From NCBI GenBank assembly GCA_958349075.1, contig CATWBR010000008.1, positions 1-23,908 of the forward strand: DNA of 23,908 bases. Direction: 5' to 3'. The notes beneath the pieces are model-generated. The model was not told the DNA's origin and ran no database searches. It worked only from the letters and a program-made list of their open reading frames with translations. The DNA comes from an uncultured Clostridium sp. (GTDB taxonomy: Bacteria; Bacillota; Clostridia; Lachnospirales; Lachnospiraceae). The translations under genes and the position numbers were made by a program. Positions 6,104 to 15,297 of the stretch are shown here, one piece after another; position 1 is the stretch's first letter; every line of letters begins with the position of its first letter.

Positions 6104-9100
6104 AGATAGATACATTAATTGGAAAGGATATGGCGGGTATGTGGAGAATAAAAAAAGACGGGAAATTTAGAAGAATGCTGGCGGCCTGTCTTGGAATCTG
6201 CATGGTAATGCAGCTAGTCATAGGCGGTTTGCTGCCGATAGGAACTTACGCGGGAGACAGCAGACCGGAAGAGGTGAATATCAGCATAACGGAAAAGCAG
6301 ATAAGAAAGGCACTCGCCAATAAGGAACCGGTAGAAGAGTGGGATGATATCAATCTGAAAATTCCGTACCAGATGGAGGAAAAGCAGGAGGCAGCCAGAG
6401 AACTGCTGGAAAGTACGCTTCTGCGCATGACGGTTGTGACAAAGAAGGCATCTTCCGATTATTCCTATATTGTGGCTGCGATGTCGGACGACCCGCAGAA
6501 CCCGGAGGAGCCGGTCAATGAAATAGTGCTGGTTGGCCTGAACGGTAAGCGGTCAGGAGATATCAATTTTAATCTGCAGATCACCGATGAGAACGGGATG
6601 GTCGTCCGGTCTCTCACTGCGATCGGTTACCGTTGGGATGACGATTCCGAGGAATACGTGGAGAAAGCTACAGAGTCGGAGGCGACAGGTTCGGAAGCCG
6701 ACGAGTCTCCCATGGCGACAGGTTCCGAGGCGGATGAGCCTTCCGTGGCGACAGGTTCCGAGGCCGATGAGCAGACGGTTACTGCATTTGCCGTTTCGGT
6801 GGCCAGCGGTTCCGAGGCCACCAAATCCGAGGTAATGGAAGACGGTTCCGATAAGAGTGTTGGCGGATTTATCGAGGAATACCGGGAAATTATGGAGGGT
6901 GATGAGCTGGAAGGACTCCTGATATCGAAGGCAGAGCGTCCGACGGCTCTCTCACTTGATTTCAGAACAGCAGATTTTCTTCCTTCGGCTCCGTCCATCA
7001 GGACATCTGCGGGAGGGCTGGCTCTGGGAAGTGTCAGCAGCGGAACGCCGGTTTATAATGGAACAGTCGGAGAAATAGTGAATTTTCAGGTTGTGGCGAG
7101 AAATAATCCGGTAAAGACAGGGGAATATAATGTATTTGATGTGGTGGCTGCATACAGTAATGCGGCTGAGAATGAGGAAGCAATTCTTGGAATTGAATTT
7201 ACAGTTGATGGCGTTTATGACGATGATAATTCTAATCTTAGTCAATATCTGCTCGGGCCGGAAACCGGCTCGGGTGTTCAGGAAGTGTCAGCTTCTGATT
7301 CGGGATGGGGGAAGATCCGGGAGGCGCTCCAAGAGGCCGGAAGATATGAGGCTGGTCAGAAATGGTATAAGGTACCTTCCGTACAATCAGTATTCTATTA
7401 TTGTCCTCAGACCAGATATGCGGCATTCAGCAAGGCGAACGGGGATGCTGCCAGCATGATGCTTCAGTTTGTTTTCAAAAGCGGAATCACACCCGATGGT
7501 GTGACGATAACCGCTGACCCGGAGGTATTGAATAAGGATGCTTTGATTCAGTCCTATCTGAATTCTCTGACAGAGACTCCGGGGAGTTCAAAGCCCAGTT
7601 GGGAAGATGTAGAAGAGGGGATTAAGTGTAGTGAGCCGGCAGTCATTGAAAATACAGCAGCTTTCGCATGGAGACCTGTGACGAAGGAGATCGTTAAAAG
7701 CACGCTTCAGGGTACTCAGGTGAATGGAAAGAAGACGCTGGGAAATCTGTGGACTGTAACGGGAGAGAATAAGATTGAATATACGGTTACAGCCGGACCG
7801 GATCATGGCGCGGATACGACACTTGGGGTATTAAATACAGGAAAAATAATTTTAAAAGATACGGTTACCTTCACAGGCATGAAAATAGCAGATGATCGGG
7901 TACTGGAAACAAAAAAGGAGGGAACCACATACCGCATTAACCTGGTGAAGGGTGGAGATACAAGGTATCTTATGGAATTTAGTTTTGAAGGGCCTGAGCC
8001 TGCAAACTTTACGGCCGAAATGTCGGGTGACAGAAAGAGTGTTACCTTTATGCTTGAGTATGAGAATCCGACGCCGGAACAGGAACTTCAGATGAATAAT
8101 AATAAATCGCTGAATGTAAAACTTAATTTTTATAAACTGTTTAAACTAGGGGTCATTGAGGCGACGGGAGACAGTGAAACACCGTCTATCGAGAATAATG
8201 TGGCGCTGGATGCATATGCAGTTACATATGACCAGGCCCCGGAAGAGGATAAGAAGAACCTTCATCACCACAGTACGGCCGAAGCCCAGGCAGGCGCGAC
8301 ACCGTCCTATCCGATTACCAAGACGGCTTTTGTGGATGAGGCATGCACCAAAAAGGCAGTAGGCGAACAGGCGGTATTTAATCCGGAGGGCACCGTATAT
8401 TATCAGATTAAGGTGAAAAATCAGGGATATACTGCCAAAGAGTTTAAAATAACGGATTATCTGCCTGAAGGAATCGTATTTGACTCTGTTGAGGCTGTGA
8501 AAGCAGCCATCGGCACAACTGAATTGGATATAGCTCAATTAACAGCCGACAGGAAGAATGAACAGTTTTACTCATGGGGGAAATTTACAATTCCCGCCAA
8601 TCAGGAGGCCACATTAACGCTGAAGGCCACGATTAAAAAAAGTGATGCGTTTGAAGGCAAGGAAGCCAGCAGCACGAAACTGGAAAACCGTGCGGAGTGG
8701 TCCTATGCGGAAGAGGGGGCAGAGTCCCTCGGGACGGCTTCAGCTACTGTTTATGTTGCCGCAGGTGAGCTGACTAATGCAGAATTAGGACTGACCAAGG
8801 TTTCCTCTGCCAAACAGGGAGAGGGGGACGATTCGCCTAAATTAAGCCTGGGTTCTACGGTGGACTATACATTAACAGCCCATCTGACAGACAAGGCAGA
8901 ATATTCCCGTCCTGTGACGATTACGGATAACTGGCCGAAGGAAAGTGTGAAATTCACGCAGGTTAAGAAGCTTGTGCCTGGGGGAACGGTTATATTGAAG
9001 TCGGGATCGGTAGAGGCATCCTATACCAATACATCCGGTTCGACACAAGAGGTGAATGTCGGAGCGTTCAGAACGGCCGAGGGAAAGGCGCTTACAAATG

Positions 9101-12100
9101 CACAGATTTCCGCTATAGATACGATAGAGGTAATTGTCTATTTAGATAAGCCTTTGGGGAGTGCAGAAACAGGTCCTAAAGTAGCGACTATACTGTCTGG
9201 AACAATCATCAAAGAAGGGGCTGTTACAAACAGCGCTTCGGGCGGTGCAGGAGAAGGTTTGAATCCATCTGCCACATTTTATGCGGTAAACATGGGAATA
9301 GAGAAGAAGGCTTACCGTATTGCAAAGGCGTATGCCTCCAATATCACGGAGACAACTGTGATGCAGCAGGGAAATGCAGGCTCGGCCTCATTTGCCGCAG
9401 ACGATGTGGTATGCTTTGAGATTAAAGTTGACAATAAAAATAAAGCGGGCGCAGACAGTCTGGCAATCGCCCCGGAAATTAGCGATGATGTAGGCAGCCT
9501 GTTCAAAGATTCCTCAGGGAAAGACATTGCTCCGATTTTTGCGGAAGCTGAACTGGGAGGAAAAAGGGGAAGTATTTTCTATAAAATGTCCAATTCACAG
9601 CAATGGCTTCCATTGGCCGCGCCTGAAGATGGGAATTTTAAGCTTGACTTAAGCAGCCTAAGCGGTCAGAGGGTTGAGATACCCAATGGCCAGGCATGTA
9701 CGTTACGTATCTATATGAAAGTGCCGGCAGCAGCAGTAAAACGGGGAGCAACTACAAAATTTACGAATAACGCCACCGCAGTTTTAACATTGGATAACCA
9801 GAAGTTTACAATTTCCTCGAAAGTGGATATTAACACCCTGGAATATGCCGAGCAGAAGGTTTCGATCTCAAAAGAGGTCTATGCGGTGGGAAAGAAATTA
9901 ACCAGACCTGAAGGCTTTGGCAGCGATGAATCAGCTAAAGTCTATCTGGAAAATGCAGTTTGGTTTAACAGCGAAATTCCGGACAGCGGATATAAAGGAT
10001 ACGACTCAGAGACAGAGTATCCTGCCGTGAATAAGGGAGACTATGTATTATACAAAATTGCTATACAAAATAATAACGCCAAAGAACCGCTCAATATTTA
10101 TGAAATTGAGGACGTTCTCCCTTCAGGAATGGAATTTACACATTTTATAGAATTTGCCGGCGGAGTGGGGCAGGGAGGAAAAATAAAAGCTGCCTCCGAT
10201 AACAGGCTGCAGCTCAGTTATGCGCATTGGGTTTTTCCGTTAAAGAATGAGAATAGAACAGATGACAGATGGCTGCAATATTTAAACGGAACGGGATCTA
10301 ATGATGAAAGGCTGACAATAAACTTTCAGAGAAAAAAAGAAACAAGACCGGACGGAAAGATGCTCGTGGAAGATAATATTTTAAGAGCCAGGGTATACAG
10401 GGTTTCCGATAAAACAAAGGTGCCTGCCATTAGGCCGGGAGGAACCATAGTATACGGAATTCTTGCCAAGGTTACGAGAGATATAGGGACAACGGAGCTC
10501 CTGACAAATACGACGGGAGTGGTTGTCGATCAGTCGGCCGACATTATAAATGGCGACAAAGTGGAGACATCGGAGCAGGGATGGGGGGATGTAGCCGGCA
10601 CGACTGTTGGTGGCTATGCTTACCCGTCTGAATCATTCAAAATTGTATCGGCAACCGCAAGTGTTAAGGGTTCTGATTTTACTCCGGGTATCTCTAAAGT
10701 GTGCATCGGTTATCGAGACCTGGGAGCCGGTGTTGATACCGAGTGGCCGGTTCTCGCACCGAATACCACGCCGACCGATTGGCTTCGCTGGAAGATAACA
10801 CTGCATAACGGAACCAACGGGACGCCGACAGCGGGCCCCATTGAGAACTATACGGTAATAGATGAATTTCCGCAGGGAATGGCCTACAACGGGGAAGACC
10901 CGGCCGTTTTTCTGCTGGCTGGCGGTGAAAAGCTGGAACTTCCAACACCGGATACCTCAAAAGAGGGCCGGGCCGCCTGGAATATCACAAAGGATAAGGA
11001 AACAGGAAACTATACCGTAACCGGTGCAGCGGGAGAAAGAATAGAAACAGAAAAAGACCTGTCCATACCGGTGGGCGGAACGCTTGCTGTCCGGGTTGGA
11101 ACAAAACCGGCATCGGCAGACGGAACACTTCGCTATGGTTCTTATGTGAATCAGGCATATTTGATTCCTGATACCGATATTTATTCATACAAAAGCGCCT
11201 GCATTGGAACGGTTGTTCAGGAACCGGAGAAGGCCATCAATGCTGCAGCGCCGATCGAGCTTTACGGAGGAGCCCAGACAGAATCCTGGAAGACCATTAC
11301 TTCTTCTTACGACGGGAAAACAGAGCTGGGAGACGGAAGGGATGAGGACAATAATACGGTCCGCTCGGCGGCAGGAGATGAAGTTTCCTATACGCTGTAT
11401 GTGAAGAATATGACGGGTGACGGTGCAATGGAGAGTCTGGTCGTAGTCGACCACCTTCCCAAGGCCGGAGACCGGGGGCTGGTAAATAATGCGGCGCGCC
11501 AGTCTGACTTTGCGGTTACTTTTGCAGACGGAACCGTGACTGCCAGGATTCGGAAGGCAGGCGGGGAAGATTGGGTGACAATTCCACAGGAAAGCTATCA
11601 CGTCAGCTTCAGCGACTGGGATGAGGTGGCCGGAAGCAGTGAATCCGCGCTTGCGCAGGCCGAGTGGGATGAAAACAAGGTAAGGGGCTGGAATGGCAGC
11701 TTTAGTGATTCGGATACGCTGGGAGTTGTATTTGAAAATCAGTGGCTGAAAGAAAACCTCAAAAATGATGACATCATTTCTGTATCATTTAATGGAAAGC
11801 TGCCGGCCGAATATGAGGACGGCAAGACGGGAACGCCGGTTGCCTGGAACTCGTTCGGTTATGCGTACAGGGCCGGAGGCCTGAATCTTCTCGTGGAGCC
11901 TGCCAAGGTAGGCGTCAGGATCCCGATGTCACAATTGGTGATCGGCAAGAAAGTAGAAAGCCCGGTGGAGGGAGACCGCGAGAAGGAGTTTAGCTTCAGA
12001 CTGGAATATCTGGATGACAAGACATGGCGGCCCATAAGCGATGCGGCTTATACTCTTATATCCGGCGGAACCACGGAAGAAAATAAGGTTACAGGCAGTT

Positions 12101-12501
12101 CCGGGCCGGATGAGGGAGTATTTTTCTTAAAAGATGATCAGCAAGCCAGATTCTATGTCTTAGCGGGAAGAAAGTACCGTGTAACCGAGCTGGATGCGGA
12201 GGGATTTGTTGTAAAGACCAGAGAATTCAGTACATCTGATAATGCACAGTTTAACAATGGGGCTGCTTTTAACAGTGAAGCGAAACCGCAGGTGGAAATG
12301 AAAGACAAGACGGAGGATGGGCTAGTTTATCAGACGGCCTTCAAGAATACAAAAGCCAGCCTTGTTCTGCCGGAAACAGGAGGAATGGGGACGGGAAGAA
12401 CGCGTTCCTTAGGTGCGGCGATGATGCTGCTGGCAACGGCGCTGTTTTTCCTGTATGCAATGGCCGAGCGGGAGAACAAAGAAAGAAAAAAGGAGAGATA
12501 G
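6100..12501 (+). CDS. Giant LPXTG-anchored adhesin / putative tip pilin (2133 aa) with DUF11-like repeats
   Basis: A secreted, cell-wall-anchored or pilus-tip adhesin. A basic n-region (KKDGKFRR) and hydrophobic core (to about residue 45) form a signal peptide. The N-terminal region has an 11-residue Ser/Glu-rich tandem repeat (residues 195-227). From about residue 530 there is a string of beta-rich modules of the DUF11/fimbrial isopeptide-forming kind, with strands like FKITDYLPEGI (about 785), IEDVLPSGMEF (about 1340), VIDEFPQGM (about 1590) and VVVDHLPKAG (about 1780). A Cna-B-like module starts near 1943 (GKKVESP). The sorting signal is LPETG at 2090-2094, then a membrane helix and a charged tail. 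No vWA domain was recognised, unlike many tip pilins. The start at 6100 overlaps the upstream stop; ATG 6139 with GGAAAGGA at 6121 is a good alternative giving a shorter n-region. Confidence 0.9.
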   Translation: MKIDTLIGKDMAGMWRIKKDGKFRRMLAACLGICMVMQLVIGGLLPIGTYAGDSRPEEVNISITEKQIRKALANKEPVEEWDDINLKIPYQMEEKQEAARELLESTLLRMTVVTKKASSDYSYIVAAMSDDPQNPEEPVNEIVLVGLNGKRSGDINFNLQITDENGMVVRSLTAIGYRWDDDSEEYVEKATESEATGSEADESPMATGSEADEPSVATGSEADEQTVTAFAVSVASGSEATKSEVMEDGSDKSVGGFIEEYREIMEGDELEGLLISKAERPTALSLDFRTADFLPSAPSIRTSAGGLALGSVSSGTPVYNGTVGEIVNFQVVARNNPVKTGEYNVFDVVAAYSNAAENEEAILGIEFTVDGVYDDDNSNLSQYLLGPETGSGVQEVSASDSGWGKIREALQEAGRYEAGQKWYKVPSVQSVFYYCPQTRYAAFSKANGDAASMMLQFVFKSGITPDGVTITADPEVLNKDALIQSYLNSLTETPGSSKPSWEDVEEGIKCSEPAVIENTAAFAWRPVTKEIVKSTLQGTQVNGKKTLGNLWTVTGENKIEYTVTAGPDHGADTTLGVLNTGKIILKDTVTFTGMKIADDRVLETKKEGTTYRINLVKGGDTRYLMEFSFEGPEPANFTAEMSGDRKSVTFMLEYENPTPEQELQMNNNKSLNVKLNFYKLFKLGVIEATGDSETPSIENNVALDAYAVTYDQAPEEDKKNLHHHSTAEAQAGATPSYPITKTAFVDEACTKKAVGEQAVFNPEGTVYYQIKVKNQGYTAKEFKITDYLPEGIVFDSVEAVKAAIGTTELDIAQLTADRKNEQFYSWGKFTIPANQEATLTLKATIKKSDAFEGKEASSTKLENRAEWSYAEEGAESLGTASATVYVAAGELTNAELGLTKVSSAKQGEGDDSPKLSLGSTVDYTLTAHLTDKAEYSRPVTITDNWPKESVKFTQVKKLVPGGTVILKSGSVEASYTNTSGSTQEVNVGAFRTAEGKALTNAQISAIDTIEVIVYLDKPLGSAETGPKVATILSGTIIKEGAVTNSASGGAGEGLNPSATFYAVNMGIEKKAYRIAKAYASNITETTVMQQGNAGSASFAADDVVCFEIKVDNKNKAGADSLAIAPEISDDVGSLFKDSSGKDIAPIFAEAELGGKRGSIFYKMSNSQQWLPLAAPEDGNFKLDLSSLSGQRVEIPNGQACTLRIYMKVPAAAVKRGATTKFTNNATAVLTLDNQKFTISSKVDINTLEYAEQKVSISKEVYAVGKKLTRPEGFGSDESAKVYLENAVWFNSEIPDSGYKGYDSETEYPAVNKGDYVLYKIAIQNNNAKEPLNIYEIEDVLPSGMEFTHFIEFAGGVGQGGKIKAASDNRLQLSYAHWVFPLKNENRTDDRWLQYLNGTGSNDERLTINFQRKKETRPDGKMLVEDNILRARVYRVSDKTKVPAIRPGGTIVYGILAKVTRDIGTTELLTNTTGVVVDQSADIINGDKVETSEQGWGDVAGTTVGGYAYPSESFKIVSATASVKGSDFTPGISKVCIGYRDLGAGVDTEWPVLAPNTTPTDWLRWKITLHNGTNGTPTAGPIENYTVIDEFPQGMAYNGEDPAVFLLAGGEKLELPTPDTSKEGRAAWNITKDKETGNYTVTGAAGERIETEKDLSIPVGGTLAVRVGTKPASADGTLRYGSYVNQAYLIPDTDIYSYKSACIGTVVQEPEKAINAAAPIELYGGAQTESWKTITSSYDGKTELGDGRDEDNNTVRSAAGDEVSYTLYVKNMTGDGAMESLVVVDHLPKAGDRGLVNNAARQSDFAVTFADGTVTARIRKAGGEDWVTIPQESYHVSFSDWDEVAGSSESALAQAEWDENKVRGWNGSFSDSDTLGVVFENQWLKENLKNDDIISVSFNGKLPAEYEDGKTGTPVAWNSFGYAYRAGGLNLLVEPAKVGVRIPMSQLVIGKKVESPVEGDREKEFSFRLEYLDDKTWRPISDAAYTLISGGTTEENKVTGSSGPDEGVFFLKDDQQARFYVLAGRKYRVTELDAEGFVVKTREFSTSDNAQFNNGAAFNSEAKPQVEMKDKTEDGLVYQTAFKNTKASLVLPETGGMGTGRTRSLGAAMMLLATALFFLYAMAERENKERKKER
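6682..6780 (+). repeat. Three in-frame 33-base tandem repeats in the adhesin gene
   Basis: Units at 6682-6714, 6715-6747 and 6748-6780 each encode ATGSEADE plus three variable residues (SPM, PSV, QTV). A partial copy precedes (TESE) and a degenerate copy follows (ASGSEATKSE). The unit length keeps the frame, so copy-number change would only lengthen a flexible acidic linker. Confidence 0.9.
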
Positions 12502-12502
12502 T

Positions 12503-14146
12503 ATGAAAAACAGAAAAAAAATAAAAGGTTTAGTTGCAGTGCTTTTGACGGCGGCAACGGTCATGTCTGCCGGGATGACATCCCTGGCGGATCCGGCTGC
12601 CCCGGCAGCTGGGGACTCCAGGAAAATAACCGAAAGCACTCTTACCATTCAGGGAACAGAGGCGGCTCCTAAAGCCGGCGCCCAGTTTACCATCTATCCG
12701 GTGGTGGCTTTTGATGCAGAAAAGGCGGCCGGGGAAAGCGTATATGTTTATACCAATATGAAGGTAGCAGACGAGTTTAAGAATACGGTGGAAGCAGAAG
12801 GCGGGTTAGAAAAAATTGCAGGGTATGCAACAGCCGACAATGTGCCAAGTGAACCGATCTCCAAATTTGCGGCTAAGCTGGCTGCTGTATCTGGAAAAAC
12901 GTCCGGGACTCCGTATACAATCGGCAAAACGGGCGAAGTTACCCTTCCGTCAGGCTGGTATCTGGTGGAAGAGACAACACCGGCCGAGGGAGACGTCAGC
13001 TTAAAGTCAGCGCCTATTCTGGTAGCGGTCCCGGGAAACGATGGGAAGGGCCGGAACGTAACCGTTAAGAGCAGTAAGCCGGATATATCAAAAGAGATTA
13101 CAGGGGAGGGGATCTTCTCGCCTTCTGCGGATGATAAGAAGGTAGGCGATACTGTAAAATATGAAGTAAAAGCGGATATCCCGCTTTACAGTGCGGAATA
13201 TGAAGTTGCAGGCCATGACTATGTTTACAGGCTTACCGATACGCTCAGTGAAGGGCTGACCTATAAAGAGGATATGGTTCTCGCACTGGAGGTGAATGGT
13301 GAGCTGAAAGAAACGCTGTATGATAAGGAATCAAACATTAATGTTTTTGGATCGGATGTAGTGACGGTAGAAAAAGGAGAATCAGGCACCGCCATTAAGG
13401 TTACGCTTGACAATCTTATGAAGGCTGAAGTGAACGGCAGGCCGCTCTATCAATATGCGGAAGACGGAGCAGCCAGGATCGTTGCCAGGTATTCTGCAGT
13501 ATTAAATGAAAATGCAGTAAAGGGAAATGCAGGAAATGAAAACGATGTTGTTTTGCAATATGATGCCACTCATGAAACGGAGCATAAAAAAGCTAAGGTT
13601 TACACAACAAGCCTGAAGGTAATTAAAACGGAATCATCTTCGGATGGCACAACAACTGAGAAAAAACTGGAAGGCGCAAAATTCAAACTTCAAAAGGAAG
13701 AATCAGCAGGGGTTTGGGAGGACTTAAAAGACGATAACGGCAGTGTGATCGAGTTAACGACAAATGAAAATGGCGAGCTGACTTTTGAAGGTCTCGAAGC
13801 CGGTACATACAAACTGATTGAGACAAAAGCGCCGGATGGATATTCACTCGATCAAACGGAGCGTGAGTTTACCCTTAAATTTGACGATGAGACAGGAACA
13901 GGAACACCGGTCTGGACGGGAAAAGGCAGTGTGGACAGTGATAATAAGCCGATTATTACACTAAAAGAGGATGAAATTACAGATGGCATCTTTGAGACTA
14001 CGATCACCAACGTCAAGGGCTTTGTTCTTCCCGGCACCGGCGGTTCTGGTACAACGATGTTTAAGATAGTCGGCGGCGTAATGATCCTGCTTGCCTGCGC
14101 TATGCTTTTGGTATATTATAAGAAAAAGGGAAAAGAAGTTAAATAA
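12503..14146 (+). CDS. Major pilin, isopeptide-forming SpaA/FimA-type backbone subunit, LPGTG anchored
   Basis: Predicted shaft subunit of the sortase pilus (547 residues). A signal peptide ends near SLA-DP (residue 28). Next come an N-terminal beta domain (TFTIYPVV-like start, residues about 40-190), an isopeptide-forming middle domain (from SKPDISKEI to about 365, with YRLTDTLSEGLTY) and a Cna-B/SpaA C-terminal domain with the E-box YKLIETKAPDGY at 436-447, whose Glu440 should promote a Lys-Asn isopeptide bond. The signal LPGTG is at 509-513, followed by a membrane helix and KKKGKEVK. The classical YPK pilin motif is not evident; a Lys in NVTVKSSKP is the candidate acceptor. ATG 12503, one base after the adhesin stop and behind AAAGGAGAG, is the start; 16 codons of open frame upstream belong to overlap. 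A structured gap follows before the sortase. Confidence 0.92.
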   Translation: MKNRKKIKGLVAVLLTAATVMSAGMTSLADPAAPAAGDSRKITESTLTIQGTEAAPKAGAQFTIYPVVAFDAEKAAGESVYVYTNMKVADEFKNTVEAEGGLEKIAGYATADNVPSEPISKFAAKLAAVSGKTSGTPYTIGKTGEVTLPSGWYLVEETTPAEGDVSLKSAPILVAVPGNDGKGRNVTVKSSKPDISKEITGEGIFSPSADDKKVGDTVKYEVKADIPLYSAEYEVAGHDYVYRLTDTLSEGLTYKEDMVLALEVNGELKETLYDKESNINVFGSDVVTVEKGESGTAIKVTLDNLMKAEVNGRPLYQYAEDGAARIVARYSAVLNENAVKGNAGNENDVVLQYDATHETEHKKAKVYTTSLKVIKTESSSDGTTTEKKLEGAKFKLQKEESAGVWEDLKDDNGSVIELTTNENGELTFEGLEAGTYKLIETKAPDGYSLDQTEREFTLKFDDETGTGTPVWTGKGSVDSDNKPIITLKEDEITDGIFETTITNVKGFVLPGTGGSGTTMFKIVGGVMILLACAMLLVYYKKKGKEVK

Positions 14147-14167
14147 ACTGTTTTACCGCTATTATGC

Positions 14168-14258
14168 GGCTTTGTGCCTCTGCCTTTCACAATATGGAGA
14201 GGCAGGCACAGAGCCCGGCTGTACCTCCGGAGTGCCGGGGGCAGAGCCGGACTCTGTG
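14168..14258 (+). other. Alternative RNA hairpins between major pilin and sortase genes
   Basis: Hairpin A: GGCTTTGTGCCT (14168-14179) pairs with AGGCACAGAGCC (14204-14215), 12 pairs with one G-U, continued after a two-base bulge by GCCTTTC (14182-14188) with GAGAGGC (14197-14203). Hairpin B: CACAGAGCCCGGC (14207-14219) pairs with GCCGGACTCTGTG (14246-14258) with one mismatch. A and B share bases 14207-14215 and exclude each other. Neither is followed by a T-run, so the likely role is mRNA processing, stability or partial read-through control that makes pilin outnumber sortase. Confidence 0.65.
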
Positions 14259-14295
14259 AACTGACAGTAAGTATTCGGATGTAAGGAGAAAGAGA

Positions 14296-15297
14296 GTGAA
14301 GAAGAACCTACCGCTTATACTAATTGGGCTCATATTGACAGCAGGAATCGGAATATTTCTCTATCCGACTGCAAGCGATATTCTGAGCCGTATTACGTCT
14401 ACAACAGTAATCAAAGAATACCAGGGACAAGTGGAAAAGACGGACGAAAAAGAAATGGAGGAGATGCTGGCGGCCGCGGAGGAATACAATGAGAAATTGC
14501 CTGATAAGCTGACCATGGATCCTTTTGGAACAGAAAGCAATGATCCGTCCGGGAAAGACGCTGAGTATAACCGCCTTCTGTCCATCAACGGTGTGATGGG
14601 GTATATAGATATTCCCAGGATAGATGTATATCTCCCTGTTTACCATGGCACCTCGGAGGAGGTGCTTCAGAAAGGGGCCGGACATCTCTACGGTTCGGCG
14701 CTTCCTGTCGGCGGCGAAGGGAAACACAGTGTTGTTTCGGCCCACAGAGGCCTTCCGTCCGCCAAACTCTTTACCGATCTGGATCAGCTTGAAGTGGGAG
14801 ATGTATTCTATTTCCACGTGTTAAACCGGATTTTGGCCTATCAGATAGATAAAATTAACGTAGTAGAGCCGGATGAGCTGGACGATTTAAATCCCCAGGA
14901 CGGCAATGATTTTATGACGCTTTTTACATGTACGCCTTATGGAATCAATTCACACAGGATGCTGCTGAGAGGGGTGAGGATTCCTTATGAGCCGACACAT
15001 ATATCCGACATGCCGATGATTGCTGCTGCGCCACCGAAAGAGAACGCAGCGCTTCCCAAGTGGGCAGTCTTTTATATGGCCGTGGCCGCAGCCGCAGTTT
15101 TGGGAGCAGTTATTGCCGCATTAATTATAAGAAAGAACAGAAAGAAAAGTAAAGAAAATGGGGGGGAAGAGTATGCAGCGGACGTCAAAATATGGAAAAA
15201 TACGTACTGTCCTGATAACAGGCGTGCTGGCGGCGGCCCTTTCCATTCAAACGGTAACGGCGGCTCCGGCGGAAGAAGCGCCGGTCCTTACGATTGA
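14296..15297 (+). CDS. Class C (pilus-polymerising) sortase
   Basis: Membrane transpeptidase that cleaves the sorting signal and joins pilins through lysine. An N-terminal helix (residues about 5-24), a lid motif DPF (75-77) covering the active site, catalytic His150 in SAHRG, Cys212 in TLFTCTPYG and Arg221 in SHRMLLRG, and a C-terminal membrane helix (about 255-275) are all class C traits. The start is GTG 14296 behind TAAGGAG. Odd point: after the basic anchor (RKNRKKSKENGG) the frame runs on about 45 more residues, overlapping the next pilin gene by 125 bases in another frame. The overlap begins at a run of seven G (15160-15166), so the natural C-terminus may vary. It acts on the major pilin next door. 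Confidence 0.93.
   Translation: MKKNLPLILIGLILTAGIGIFLYPTASDILSRITSTTVIKEYQGQVEKTDEKEMEEMLAAAEEYNEKLPDKLTMDPFGTESNDPSGKDAEYNRLLSINGVMGYIDIPRIDVYLPVYHGTSEEVLQKGAGHLYGSALPVGGEGKHSVVSAHRGLPSAKLFTDLDQLEVGDVFYFHVLNRILAYQIDKINVVEPDELDDLNPQDGNDFMTLFTCTPYGINSHRMLLRGVRIPYEPTHISDMPMIAAAPPKENAALPKWAVFYMAVAAAAVLGAVIAALIIRKNRKKSKENGGEEYAADVKIWKNTYCPDNRRAGGGPFHSNGNGGSGGRSAGPYD
15160..15166 (+). repeat. Seven-G homopolymer at the sortase/minor pilin junction
   Basis: GGGGGGG at 15160-15166 lies inside the sortase frame and directly before the minor pilin start at 15173, where it also serves as part of the ribosome site (GGGGGGAAGAG). With six G the sortase frame would fuse into the minor pilin; with eight it would stop about 18 codons later. 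Confidence 0.8.

Noticed and set aside
6682..6780. CRISPR-like short repeat array
   Set aside because: The repeats are contiguous, in frame and translate to an 11-residue protein repeat, with no spacers.
12455..12502. Upstream start for the major pilin inside the adhesin gene
   Set aside because: It would put a charged stretch before the signal peptide; ATG 12503 has a strong ribosome site and the normal signal-peptide start.
15158..15172. ATG 15158 as start of the minor pilin
   Set aside because: It has no ribosome site; the G-run after it is the likely ribosome site for ATG 15173.
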